Assembly (NCBI RefSeq): GCF_009725235.1
Contig: NZ_WJFC01000190.1
Span: forward strand, 1 to 25,574
DNA from: Scytonema sp. UIC 10036
Lineage (GTDB): Bacteria; Cyanobacteriota; Cyanobacteriia; Cyanobacteriales; Nostocaceae
Direction of reading: 5' to 3'
DNA: 25,574 bases
Shown in pieces: positions 15,026 to 24,180 of the stretch (positions are counted from its first letter, which is position 1; each line of letters opens with the position of its first letter). The position numbers were made by a program, and so were the translations under genes. Below the pieces are notes generated by a model. The model did no database searches, was not told the origin of the DNA, and saw only the letters and a program-made list of their open reading frames with translations.

Positions 15026-15521
15026 AAGACTTCTCCAGACGCATGATTTGCTTGGCTTGGATGGATAGGGAAGTAGCATCCAGCCAGTTGGCAATTAAGG
15101 CGTCAGTGGAAAATAGACCTGCACCATTGATGGTGAAGAAGAGAAAGCACGCTGCATAAATTAAAGACAGTTCTAGGTAGGAAATGTTGAACCCTGCCAC
15201 TAGGATGTGATGGTAGACGGCTACACACATGGTTGAGAACAAACCGAGTGATGCTACACGGGTAAACAAACCAATGGCGACTAATGGTGCGCCTAGGAGT
15301 TCGGTGAATGCTGCCACGTAGCTGAAAAACAGGGGAAAGGGTAAACCAATGACCTCGACGTAGGCTTGGGAGAAGCTTTCAATGTTACCTAGTTTGTCTA
15401 AGCCGTTGTGGATCATGATGATGCCAACGATGACTCTCAAGAGCGCCCACGCTGTTTGTGACAAGACACTGGGGTTGACGTTGGGTTTGAAGATACTGGT
15501 CAGAAGTGCTGTGGTAGTCAT
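14985..15521 (-). CDS. DoxX family membrane protein
   Basis: This is a four-helix inner-membrane protein of the DoxX family, typically linked to redox or sulfur metabolism and respiratory functions; the exact role here is unknown. It has the usual opening LRVIVGIIMIHNGLDKLGNI, then SYVAAFTELLGAPLVAIGLF with the conserved Glu and Gly, a helix around MCVAVYHHILVAGF, and a last helix LSLIYAACFLFFTINGAGLFS. I start it at the ATG at 15521 (MTTTALLTSIF); a frame-open ATG at 15581 would add 20 hydrophobic residues not typical of the family. The last dozen residues (AVSAEPVSSKQ) and the stop are coded by a heptamer repeat. Confidence 0.9.
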   Translation of the reverse strand: MTTTALLTSIFKPNVNPSVLSQTAWALLRVIVGIIMIHNGLDKLGNIESFSQAYVEVIGLPFPLFFSYVAAFTELLGAPLVAIGLFTRVASLGLFSTMCVAVYHHILVAGFNISYLELSLIYAACFLFFTINGAGLFSTDALIANWLDATSLSIQAKQIMRLEKSYQAVSAEPVSSKQ

Positions 15522-15954
15522 GTTTGCAGTGTTAAGATGAATGATTTTATGAGAACATATTATAAAAATTAACAAAAACATAAAGAAATGTAAATGAGTA
15601 GTTGTAACTGATGTAGCGATCGCTGACTGTGAGGGAATGATAATGCCTCTAGATAGAGGAAGTTCTACTTGCTCAGCGACCAGCCCCTGACAAATCCCCT
15701 AAGTCTATAATTCCAGCGGAGAGTCCTACACAAAAATACACAAAAAAATCATATGATGCTTGTTTAATATTTCTTTCAGATTATTTGCTATATTAATTTA
15801 TTGACTTCTCAACGATACTGTTTTAAAAGAAATTGGTCTATTTGACATTGACTTCGGCAAGTTTTAATATCTCCAAATTCCGAAACAAATGTTCTAAAAC
15901 CTGGTACAGGCTATCCATTACCCGCATCTTTCTTAACAATGGCAAAACTGTTAT

Positions 15955-16003
15955 GGACAGAGGGGGGTAATTTTTGTACCTCACCAAGTTGAAATTTGCT
16001 GTA
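15955..16003. repeat. Half copy of the TGAGGTAC hairpin element plus flank
   Basis: Matches 4347-4395 at 47 of 49 positions. It includes the right arm GTACCTCA and 20 bases of non-element flank, so it was copied with neighbouring sequence. It abuts the xisH fragment directly. The 372-bp stretch before it (15582-15954) holds no gene I can support. Confidence 0.85.
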
Positions 16004-16111
16004 ATCGTAAATAAAAGAAATCATTAGAAATTGCTAATGGTACAGCTAAATATAAAACTCTTGCAGGATCTTCTGAGCGTAATGCTGTACGATAATTTAT
16101 AAACTGCCCTA
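16002..16111 (-). pseudogene. xisH fragment
   Basis: Matches 11619-11728 inside xisH at 108 of 110 positions, in the same orientation. It corresponds to about residues 74-110 of XisH (QFINYRTALRSEDP to FFYLRL). The two differences are both amino-acid changes (Thr to Ala, Tyr to Ser), so the donor may have been another xisH copy. It has no start or stop of its own. Sequence 16112-16265 after it shows no gene. Confidence 0.9.
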
Positions 16112-16265
16112 TCAATTATCGGTCATTTCTCGTAAGAAACTTTCTAGCAAAAACCGTAATTATACTGAAATTACTAAACTTGAATTTACTGATGCTATTT
16201 TCAACAATTGCAGGAACAATAGTGCTAGCAACATCATTTCCAAACCTATTCACTCCGCTCTACCC

Positions 16266-17009
16266 ATGATCGTGCCCTCTCTTAGCAGTCAAAACCTTGA
16301 ACGAGCAATTGTTCGTAATCTTTTAATTGTTAGCCCTGCAACGCTGTTACCTAATGTTGCGGCGCTCATGAAACCAAAACCGTGCAGACAATATTGTTGC
16401 ACAATGAAAGGTTCTGATTCTTCCAAGAATTCATCTTTAAAAACAAGCAGTATCGCATCTCCTGTTGAAGTGAGTTGTGTTCTTGTTATGGCAAACTCAC
16501 AATTAAAGGGGATTTTTACAGAGCAGGATTTAGTGAAATTGATGTCACAGAAGAAGAGTTTAGAAGGCATTAGTGTTGCTGAAGTTATGACTCAGCAATT
16601 ATTAACATTAAGGGTGGGTGAGTTGAAAAATGTATTTACTATTCTTAATTTACTGTTGCAGCACAGTATTCGCCATGTGCCTATATTAGATGATGTGGGA
16701 AAGCTGCTAGGAATTGTAACTCCAACTAGTTTGCTACAAGTCTTGAACTCTATAGAAGCCGATGGGGTGGTGGAGCAACTGCAAAACGAAATTGCACAAC
16801 TAAAAGCAGAGAAAGCTGAATTGTTGTTGAATTGCACAAAGTTGGAGCAGCAGCTACAGCAGGTTGTAGCAGAGCATGAAAAGGTCAAGACAGAACTGCA
16901 ATTAGAGCGGAAAAGTCGAAAGACCATCATTGATGGTCGTCCTGTGACACTTGCTGTTAAAGCAAAAGGGTGTACAGCTTCACGGAGGGCAGATTATGGT
17001 TGCCAGTGA
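16266..17009 (+). CDS. CBS-domain pair with coiled coil, remnant of a sensor kinase
   Basis: The 247 residues contain two CBS motifs: LERAIVRNLLIVSPATLLPN...VLVMANSQLKGIFTEQDLVKLM (about 10-95) and VAEVMTQQLLTLRVGEL...IRHVPILDDVGKLLGIVTPTSL (about 103-157). A coiled coil follows (about 168-218, EQLQNEIAQLKAEKAEL onward). CBS pairs bind adenosine nucleotides; in cyanobacteria this arrangement often heads multi-domain PAS/GAF histidine kinases. Here the coiled coil runs into about 30 residues that overlap, in another frame, the last part of a kinase ATPase domain. The frame closes at 17009. Thus the kinase core is missing. It may still be made as a CBS protein. Confidence 0.7.
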   Translation: MIVPSLSSQNLERAIVRNLLIVSPATLLPNVAALMKPKPCRQYCCTMKGSDSSKNSSLKTSSIASPVEVSCVLVMANSQLKGIFTEQDLVKLMSQKKSLEGISVAEVMTQQLLTLRVGELKNVFTILNLLLQHSIRHVPILDDVGKLLGIVTPTSLLQVLNSIEADGVVEQLQNEIAQLKAEKAELLLNCTKLEQQLQQVVAEHEKVKTELQLERKSRKTIIDGRPVTLAVKAKGCTASRRADYGCQ

Positions 17010-17064
17010 GGTTGGCATTGGCACAACGTTCAGGATAGAGCTGCCATATGTTACACTTCGATAA
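16972..17064 (+). pseudogene. C-terminal tail of a histidine-kinase HATPase domain
   Basis: In the frame +1 relative to the CBS reading frame, 30 codons read VQLHGGQIMVASEVGIGTTF then RIELPYVTLR and stop at 17064. This is the standard end of a HATPase_c domain (HGG-x-I-x-V-x-S-x-x-G-x-GTTF-x-I-x-LP). No HisKA, N, G1 or G2 boxes precede it. It marks an internal deletion plus frameshift in an ancestral CBS kinase. Confidence 0.8.
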
Positions 17065-17142
17065 TTTTTGGGCATTATAAAGAATGCGAAGTACCAGGGA
17101 AAACTAGGTCTAAGCTAGCTAACATCACTAGATAAACTCACA

Positions 17143-17874
17143 ATGAAAAAGATTCTGGTTATAGAAGATGAAGCTCAAATACGCGAAAACATACAACTAA
17201 TATTAGATTTATCTGATTACAAGACGATTGTTGCAGAGAATGGTTCTGTGGGTGTACGACTTGCTAAAGCAGAACAACCACACTTAATTATCTGCGATAT
17301 TATGATGCCCGAGCTAGATGGTTACGGAGTGGCTAAATCCTTACAGAGTCATTCACCCACTGAATCCATCCCAATGATTTTTCTGACGGCAAAGGCAGAT
17401 CGTGGTGACTTACGTCAGGCTATGGAGTTGGGAGTCGATGATTACATAACAAAACCTTTTACTCCTGAGGAACTTTTGAAGGCGGTTGAAGTTCGACTTG
17501 CTCGTGCAGAAAAACCTACTCAGTTACGACAAAAGTATGAACAAGAACGGCAACAAAATGCTCAGCTGAGACAGGAAATACAAGCAAAACAGCAAAAGCT
17601 TCAACAAAGCCAACAACTGGCAGATATGCGCCAAGATATTTTACATAAACTCTCTCAAGACTTACGCAATCCTCTCTCCAATATCAATATGGCAATTTGC
17701 ATGCTGCAAGCCGCTCAGTCAGATGCTGAACGCCAGCGTTACATGAGTATTTTGGAAGAAGAGTGCGCCCGTGAAATTAAGCTTTTGAATGAAATTGAGA
17801 ACCTACAGACATTATTGACTCCAGAAAATGCTAAGATTCTTCAAAAATTTAACCTGCTAAATCAAAGTAAGTAA
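17143..17874 (+). CDS. Receiver protein with histidine-less HisKA-like domain
   Basis: This 243-residue protein has a complete receiver domain (1-120: Glu8-Asp9, phospho-acceptor Asp52, Thr82, Lys104) and a Gln-rich coiled coil (about 120-165). A segment like a HisKA dimerisation helix pair (163-225, ILHKLSQDLRNPLSNINMAI) follows. In this segment the H-box His of S-H-E-L-R-T-P-L is Gln172, and no ATPase domain follows. It therefore cannot act as a kinase but may dimerise or bind kinases. It follows the CBS kinase remnant by 78 bp, which may have been its partner. Confidence 0.88.
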   Translation: MKKILVIEDEAQIRENIQLILDLSDYKTIVAENGSVGVRLAKAEQPHLIICDIMMPELDGYGVAKSLQSHSPTESIPMIFLTAKADRGDLRQAMELGVDDYITKPFTPEELLKAVEVRLARAEKPTQLRQKYEQERQQNAQLRQEIQAKQQKLQQSQQLADMRQDILHKLSQDLRNPLSNINMAICMLQAAQSDAERQRYMSILEEECAREIKLLNEIENLQTLLTPENAKILQKFNLLNQSK

Positions 17875-17894
17875 AGTGATGAACACAAGACAAA

Positions 17895-17918
17895 GGTGCG
17901 CTTCCTTAACAGCGCATC
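17895..17918 (+). terminator. Weak hairpin after the receiver gene
   Basis: GGTGCGCT pairs with AGCGCATC (one G-T pair) around an 8-base loop, 21 bases after the stop codon. There is no T tract, so termination is uncertain. Confidence 0.3.
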
Positions 17919-18129
17919 TTTGGATTATGGAGAAAGCTGAATTCATGCAGCCTATATACACGGAAGTTTATCCTTTAATTGCTCAGTATTTTAACGCAAA
18001 GTTCACCTAGGTAATGCCAGTAAATATACGAGATTGAAAGTTCCTAGTTTACCAAGATGAATTTTATGATGGTTATAAGTCATGATTGAGAGTTAAAAGA
18101 ACTTAAAATCCAATTATTTCTGTCTAAGT

Positions 18130-19371
18130 ATGAAGACAATTTTAGTGATTGAAGACGAGCCTCTAGTTCAGGCAAATATTCAGCAAATTTTGGAATTGCG
18201 AGGATTCCGTGCGATCGCAGCATCAAATGGCTACCAGGGGTTAAAATTGGCACAAGAGTATCTGCCAGATCTAATTCTTTGTGACATTATGATGGCTCAA
18301 CTAGATGGATATGGAGTCATGGCAGCCTTATACCAAGATGTCAAAACTTCTAGTATTCCGTTTATCTTTTTAACAGCTAAAGTTGATAGATATGACATAC
18401 GTTATGGCATGGAACTCGGGGCTGACAACTATCTCACCAAACCCTTTGAATTTGAGGAATTACTACGAGTTGTTGAAACTTGCTTGAAAAAACACACTGA
18501 AAAGATGCAGCATCTCAAAGAGATGCAGTATTTGAAAACAGAACTCAACTACCAGTTTCATTCAACAAAACTTCAAATGGAAAATCTAGCTCGACTCACC
18601 TTAGAAGCAAGTTTGCATCGAGCCATAGAACAACAAGAATTTCAGATATACTATCAACCTCAAGTACATTTCCAAAGCGGGGCAATTATTGGTGCCAAAG
18701 CACTATTAGGCTGGCACACACCTAACGGTTATTTTGTTTCACCATATGGATTTCCCTCTATGAGTCAACAGACTGGTTTAATTTTTCCTTTAGAGGAGTG
18801 GCTTTTACGAACTGTTTGTAACCAAGCTAAGGCATGGCAAAGAGCAAACGTGCCATTACGTAGGATTTCTATCAGTTTTTCAGCACTTCACTTTGAGCAG
18901 ACAGGTTTTGTAAGGAAAATTGCACAAATTTTAGCAGAAACCAATTTAGAACCTGGGCTGCTTGATTTAGAAATTACTGAAAATTTATTTAGACAAAACC
19001 CAGAAAAAATCATGAATTTGTTATATGAATTAAAAGAGATAGGATTTCAAATTACATTAAATGATTTTGGGACTGGATACTCCAGTCTAACTTATTTAAC
19101 AAGAATGCCCGTGCATACATTAAAAATAGAAAGAAGCTTTGTGCGTCATGTTAACCAAATATCGTCTAATGCAGAAATTGTCAAAGCTATCATCAAGATC
19201 GGACATGGATTAAATTTGCACGCGATCGCTGAGGGAGTGGAGACACAAGAGGAGATGGAATTCTTAGGTATGCAATCTTGTGACTATATGCAAGGCAACT
19301 GGTTTTATCCTCCAATAACAGCAGTGGATTTAGAAAAGCTACTAGTTTTTTACCCCTTTAAAAAGGACTGA
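18130..19371 (+). CDS. Response regulator with degenerate EAL domain
   Basis: This protein of 413 residues has a receiver (1-120: Asp9, Asp52, Thr82, Lys104) and an EAL-type c-di-GMP phosphodiesterase domain (about 155-405). The EAL signature reads KAL (Lys190 for the metal-binding Glu) followed by Gly194 in place of Arg. The usual Asn of V-N-L-S is Ser249. The first Asp of DDFGTG is Asn311. Retained are the EITE block (281-284), Asp312, Lys332 and Glu368 (AEGVE). With Glu, Asn and Asp lost, hydrolysis of c-di-GMP is unlikely; it may bind the ligand or a protein partner in response to phosphorylation. It lies 255 bp after the preceding receiver gene, on the same strand. Confidence 0.92.
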   Translation: MKTILVIEDEPLVQANIQQILELRGFRAIAASNGYQGLKLAQEYLPDLILCDIMMAQLDGYGVMAALYQDVKTSSIPFIFLTAKVDRYDIRYGMELGADNYLTKPFEFEELLRVVETCLKKHTEKMQHLKEMQYLKTELNYQFHSTKLQMENLARLTLEASLHRAIEQQEFQIYYQPQVHFQSGAIIGAKALLGWHTPNGYFVSPYGFPSMSQQTGLIFPLEEWLLRTVCNQAKAWQRANVPLRRISISFSALHFEQTGFVRKIAQILAETNLEPGLLDLEITENLFRQNPEKIMNLLYELKEIGFQITLNDFGTGYSSLTYLTRMPVHTLKIERSFVRHVNQISSNAEIVKAIIKIGHGLNLHAIAEGVETQEEMEFLGMQSCDYMQGNWFYPPITAVDLEKLLVFYPFKKD

Positions 19372-19667
19372 ATCTTTGTAGAGTGGGCATTGCCCGAGCT
19401 AGACTGTTAGGAAGTCGTTTCTTATCCCTCTTACTATTAAGTATATATCAAATTTGTAGAGAAATATACCATGATAATGAAAATTTCCATCTGTAATAGC
19501 CATATCAGATTTTTAGTAAAATTCCTGTTGAAAATACAGTAGAGAAAGGCTTTACTTTATCTTTATAGGAAAAATTTTATTTGAGTAACTCAAGGTAAAA
19601 ATTATAAATTACTAAATAGCAATATTTACGCAAAAATGGTAAACTTAAAACTGGAGAACATAGATTT

Positions 19668-21161
19668 GTGAAATGGTCTATTGAGAAAAAAACTATAGTT
19701 AGCTTGGTTTCTGTTTCAATAGTTATGATTGCTGTCGATTTATTTTCCTTTGTAGCAGAAACCCACCGTAGAGAAACTTTCAATCGCGTGACTCGCACTC
19801 ACCAGGTATTTCACAGTATAGAACACGTTATTTCAAATCTTAAAGATGTTGAAAACGCACAGTGGAAATACCTGCTCACAGGAGAAGACAATGATTTAGA
19901 ACTTTATAATACTGCCATTCTCAAAATTCATCCAAGAATTAAAGAAATCAGAAAATTACCACTAGATAACCCCGTGCAACAACAGATAGCTAAAAATCTA
20001 GAATTTGTGGTAACAGAAAAGCTGACTGAATTTAAAAAAACTGTTGGTTTGCGTAAGGAAAAGGGATTATCAGCAGCTATGAAAGTAGTCGCAAAAGGTA
20101 GGAAAAAAATTGTTAGAGACCTCATCCTCCTACTTGAGGACGAGATAGAGGAAGAGGAAGAAAAACTATTAAAACAAGAGTTACAGCAGCAAGTAGCGGC
20201 ACAAAAAGTAGAAGATATTGCTTCATGGTCTGTAACTTGTTTCACTATTTTTTTATTTTACGCTATAACTCAAGCTGCTGTTAGAGAAATAAGAGAGCGT
20301 CGTGCAATACAAAAAGCACTTGCTGTTAGTAATGAAGAATTAGAAACCAAAGCCGTGGAGCGTACATCAGAATTATCACAAATAAACAAGGAATTATTAG
20401 ATTCCCAAGAGCAACTGCTGAAAACACAACAGGAATTATACAAAGCTTTGGAAACAGAAAGAGAACTTAACCATCTCAAATCTCAAATCATTACTACAGT
20501 CTCCCACGAATACCGTACTCCCCTAACTATTATTTTATCTGGTGTGGAATTATTACAAAAGTATGAACACAAATTGACTGAAGAACAAAAATTTCGACAG
20601 TTAAAAGGCATTCAGACAAGTGCCAAACACATGACAAACTTAGTCAATGATATGTTTTTCCTCAATCAAGCAGAGTTACACCAATTAACTTGTAATCCAT
20701 CTCCATTAAATTTAATACAGTTCTGCCAAGAATTGGTAGAACAAAATTCTTGTATTGCATCTAGTAAGATTTCTATTAATTTCGATATATTGGGAACCTG
20801 CGATGATGCCTACCTAGATGAAGAACTGTTACGGCCTATGCTGATTAACCTACTTTCTAATGCTATAAAATATTCCCATCAAGGAGGTTCAGTGAGTTTT
20901 ACAGTTCAGTGTGCTGATGGAATTGCTCAATTTTTGGTTCAGGATTCTGGAATTGGGATTCCAGAAGCAGATCTCGGTCACATATTTGAGTTTTTCTACC
21001 GAGGCAGTAACGTTGGCAATATCGGTGGTACGGGTATGGGGTTAGCTATTGTCAAAAAGTGTGTGGACTTACATCAAGGTAGTATTGGTGTAGAGAGCTG
21101 TGTGAATCAAGGGACAACGTTTACTGTCAAGCTGACTTGTGGGAGAGAGTGCCTAAATTAA
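19668..21161 (+). CDS. Membrane sensor histidine kinase with CHASE3-like sensor
   Basis: The start is GTG at 19668 with GGAGA 12 bases upstream. The 497 residues include TM1 (about 9-29), a helical periplasmic domain of CHASE3 type (about 35-180, with VENAQWKYLLTGEDNDLELY), and TM2 (about 186-204). A coiled coil (205-268) follows, then HisKA with His280 (VSHEYRTPL) and HATPase with Asn398 (LLSNAIKYS), Asp426 (QDSGIGIP) and a GTGMGLAIVKK box. All catalytic boxes are intact. CHASE3 ligands are unknown. No receiver is fused; a partner may be one of the neighbouring receivers. The preceding 296-bp gap is AT-rich without a visible gene. Confidence 0.93.
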   Translation: MKWSIEKKTIVSLVSVSIVMIAVDLFSFVAETHRRETFNRVTRTHQVFHSIEHVISNLKDVENAQWKYLLTGEDNDLELYNTAILKIHPRIKEIRKLPLDNPVQQQIAKNLEFVVTEKLTEFKKTVGLRKEKGLSAAMKVVAKGRKKIVRDLILLLEDEIEEEEEKLLKQELQQQVAAQKVEDIASWSVTCFTIFLFYAITQAAVREIRERRAIQKALAVSNEELETKAVERTSELSQINKELLDSQEQLLKTQQELYKALETERELNHLKSQIITTVSHEYRTPLTIILSGVELLQKYEHKLTEEQKFRQLKGIQTSAKHMTNLVNDMFFLNQAELHQLTCNPSPLNLIQFCQELVEQNSCIASSKISINFDILGTCDDAYLDEELLRPMLINLLSNAIKYSHQGGSVSFTVQCADGIAQFLVQDSGIGIPEADLGHIFEFFYRGSNVGNIGGTGMGLAIVKKCVDLHQGSIGVESCVNQGTTFTVKLTCGRECLN

Positions 21162-21437
21162 TTTTCTCTATAGAAAAATTTCATAATTTCAGTATTTTCC
21201 GAATTGCTCTTAAAGAATTTCTTTATCATAATTAATCATAGAATTTTTTGAAGTTCACCAAAAATCAAAATTTTAAGTTAAAACTGTAATGATTGTTTTT
21301 TAATCTGGTGCATCATGATAGCTCACTCACTCTCTCTTTCGCGCAAACTGCCATTAACACTATTTATTAAATATTGTAAATAAAAGTATTATTTGACTTT
21401 ATGGCGAAAATAAACACCTTGTATTCATATTGTTTTT

Positions 21438-24176
21438 ATGCTTTTAGAAAATGAAATCAATATTTTACTCGTTGATGACTGTCCAAACAATTTGTTTCTT
21501 ATAGAAGCAATGTTGAATCATTTAAAACATAATTTAGTGCAAGCTTTTTCAGGCAAAGAAGCTTTAGAATGCATTCTTAACCAAGATTTTGCTCTGATAT
21601 TGCTTGATATTCAAATGCCAGAATTAAATGGTTTTGAGACAGCAAAATTAATACGTCAGTGTTCAAGAACGCAGCACACACCAATTATTTTTATCACTGC
21701 CTTTTGTCACAACATTCATCAGATTTTACAGGGATATAGTTTGGGAGCAGTAGACTATTTAATTAAGCCAATTGTGCCGGAAATATTGGTATCAAAAGTA
21801 CAAGAGTTTGTTGAACTGTTCCGACAAACACAAAGGATTAAACAACAACACAAACTCATAGAATTGACAAATCAGAATCTCAGAAACGAAGTGCTTCAGC
21901 GTCAGCAGGTACAAGAGGCTCTTTTATTCAATCAGCAAAGGCTCCAGTATCTACTATTCCACAATCCAGCAATTATTTACTGCTATAAAGCATTTGATGA
22001 TTTTATCACTACCTTTGTCAGTGACAACATTACCCAAAAGTTGGGTTATACAGTACAAAATGTTAAGGGCGATCCAATGTTCTGGATAAACCATATCCAT
22101 CCAGAGGATGCGCCTTGTATGATGGATAAACTACCAGGACTATTGAAAACTGGTAAGCAAATTTATGAATACCGTTTTCTCCATCGTGATGGTACGTATC
22201 GGTGGATACGGGATGAATCAAAGCTAATACGCGACGCTTTCGATAATCCTTTAGAGGTTATCAGTTCTATGATAGACATTTCTGAGCGCAAACAGGCGGA
22301 GGAGGCATTGCAAGAAAGCGAGTCAGAACTGCGAGACTTTCTTGATAGTGCTCACGATTTGATTCAAAGCTTTTCACCAGAAGGAAAGCTGTTGTATGTC
22401 AATCGTGCTTGGCAGGAAACTATGGGTTACACCTTAGAAGAGGTGAAACACCTGTCAATATTTGATACCATCCATCCTAACTGCCTGGAAAAATGCCAGG
22501 AAACTATGGAGAGTGTCATGGCGGGAATCCCATGCGATCGCATTGAAACTCATTTTGTCACTAAAGATGGCAGAACGATCGCACTTGAAGGTAACGTTAA
22601 CTGCCGTTTTGAAGCGGGTCAACCCCAAACAACCACAGGCATTTTTCGCAATATCACTGACCGCAAGCAGGCAGAAGATGCACTCCAAATACAGAGGCAA
22701 TGGCTGGAAGTCATCCTCAATAGCATTGGTGATGGAGTCATTGCCACTGACAAGGCGGCAAAGATTACTTTTATGAATCCTGTCGCACAAGCACTGACCG
22801 GATGCTCTGTCCAGGATGCTCTAGGACGAAAAATTGATGAAGTTTTTTGTATTATCCACCAGCGGAGACGGCGATCGGCTGCAAGTTTGATTGAAAAGGT
22901 ATTGCAAGAGCCTAAAGTCATTGAATTGGTTGATAACTTAGTCTTGGTTGCACGAAATGGCAACGAAATACCGATTGATAACACTCTTGCACCGATTCTC
23001 ACTCCCGATGGTTTATTGCAAGGCACAGTCTTGGTGTTCCGTGATATTACCAGGCGACGGCAGGCAAAAGCTACCTTGTACCGTGCTCTCCAGGAGTTGG
23101 AATTTCAAAAGTTTGCTCTGGATCAATCCGCCAGTGTAGCCATTACTGATGCTCAGGGTACTATTACCTATGCAAATGATAAATTCTGCGAACTTTCTCA
23201 ATACTCCAGGCAAGAACTTCTCGGGCAATCTCACAGCTTAATCAACTCGGGATTTCATCCCAAACAATTCTTTCAAAAACTTTGGACAACTATTACCAGA
23301 GGACAGGTTTGGAAAGGTGAAATTAGAAACAAAGCTAAGGATGGTAGTTGTTACTGGGTAGACACCACAATAGTTCCGTTTTTGGATAGCCAAGGAAAGC
23401 CTTACCAATACCTAGCTATTCGCTTTGATATTACTCAGCGCAAGCAGGCAGAAGAAAGCCTTTGTGAAGCTTTAGAAAAGGAAAAAGAACTCAACGAACT
23501 TAAATCGCGTTTTGTCTCTATGATTTCCCATGAGTTTCGCACTCCCTTAACGACTATTCTTGGCACTAATGAATTACTCACACACTACAGTCAAAACTTG
23601 ACAGAGGAGAAAAAGCTTGCATATTTACAACGCATTCACAATAATGTCAAACATCTTACCCAGATGTTGGATGATGTCTTGCTGTTAGGAAAAGCAGAAG
23701 CCGGAAAATTAGACTTGCAACCAGAAACACTGGATATAGTACAACTGTGTCAAAGTTTAGTAGACGAGTTAAAACTCAGCAGTGCTAGCAAACACCAGCT
23801 AGAGTTTACTGCCAACAGCCCGTCCATTATTGCTTACGTGGACGAGAAACTACTCAGGCATATCCTGGGTAATTTACTCTTAAACGCTATCAAATATTCA
23901 CCTGCTGGCAGCATCATTTGCTTTGAACTGACATGTGTTGGTGACAAAGCACAGTTCCAAATTCAAGATTCGGGCATTGGTATCCCAGAAGAAGACAAAC
24001 TCAAGCTGTTTGAGTCCTTCCATCGCGGTACTAATGTAAGCAACATTGCTGGGACTGGATTGGGGCTAGCTATTGTGAAAAAGGCAGTGGATGTACTAGG
24101 AGGCGATATTGCAGTCAATAGCAAAGTTAATATGGGTGCAACATTTACAGTAACTATTCCCTTAAATGAGAGATAA
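21438..24176 (+). CDS. Receiver-PAS(x4) hybrid sensor histidine kinase
   Basis: This cytosolic kinase has 912 residues. Its N-terminal receiver (7-125) has Asp13-Asp14, Asp57 and Lys110. Four PAS domains follow (about 165-285, 292-412, 420-540 and 555-670), each ending in an ITxRKQAE-like linker. HisKA with His698 (ISHEFRTPL) and HATPase with Asn816, Asp844 (QDSGIGIP) and GTGLGLAIVKK complete it. No Cys-containing LOV motif or heme-type His is obvious in the PAS domains, so the ligands are unknown. The receiver at the front suggests that it is driven by another kinase. The next receiver-kinase gene starts four bases after its stop, so the two form an operon. Confidence 0.93.
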   Translation: MLLENEINILLVDDCPNNLFLIEAMLNHLKHNLVQAFSGKEALECILNQDFALILLDIQMPELNGFETAKLIRQCSRTQHTPIIFITAFCHNIHQILQGYSLGAVDYLIKPIVPEILVSKVQEFVELFRQTQRIKQQHKLIELTNQNLRNEVLQRQQVQEALLFNQQRLQYLLFHNPAIIYCYKAFDDFITTFVSDNITQKLGYTVQNVKGDPMFWINHIHPEDAPCMMDKLPGLLKTGKQIYEYRFLHRDGTYRWIRDESKLIRDAFDNPLEVISSMIDISERKQAEEALQESESELRDFLDSAHDLIQSFSPEGKLLYVNRAWQETMGYTLEEVKHLSIFDTIHPNCLEKCQETMESVMAGIPCDRIETHFVTKDGRTIALEGNVNCRFEAGQPQTTTGIFRNITDRKQAEDALQIQRQWLEVILNSIGDGVIATDKAAKITFMNPVAQALTGCSVQDALGRKIDEVFCIIHQRRRRSAASLIEKVLQEPKVIELVDNLVLVARNGNEIPIDNTLAPILTPDGLLQGTVLVFRDITRRRQAKATLYRALQELEFQKFALDQSASVAITDAQGTITYANDKFCELSQYSRQELLGQSHSLINSGFHPKQFFQKLWTTITRGQVWKGEIRNKAKDGSCYWVDTTIVPFLDSQGKPYQYLAIRFDITQRKQAEESLCEALEKEKELNELKSRFVSMISHEFRTPLTTILGTNELLTHYSQNLTEEKKLAYLQRIHNNVKHLTQMLDDVLLLGKAEAGKLDLQPETLDIVQLCQSLVDELKLSSASKHQLEFTANSPSIIAYVDEKLLRHILGNLLLNAIKYSPAGSIICFELTCVGDKAQFQIQDSGIGIPEEDKLKLFESFHRGTNVSNIAGTGLGLAIVKKAVDVLGGDIAVNSKVNMGATFTVTIPLNER

Positions 24177-24180
24177 ACAA

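Noticed and set aside
15844..15954. Minus-strand open stretch reading MRVMDSLYQVLEHLFRNLEI...
   Set aside because: About 30-37 codons only, no start signal and no recognised family; it could be a remnant but I cannot support it.
22455..23234. Several minus-strand ORFs inside the receiver-PAS4 kinase
   Set aside because: Shadows of the well-supported plus-strand kinase gene.
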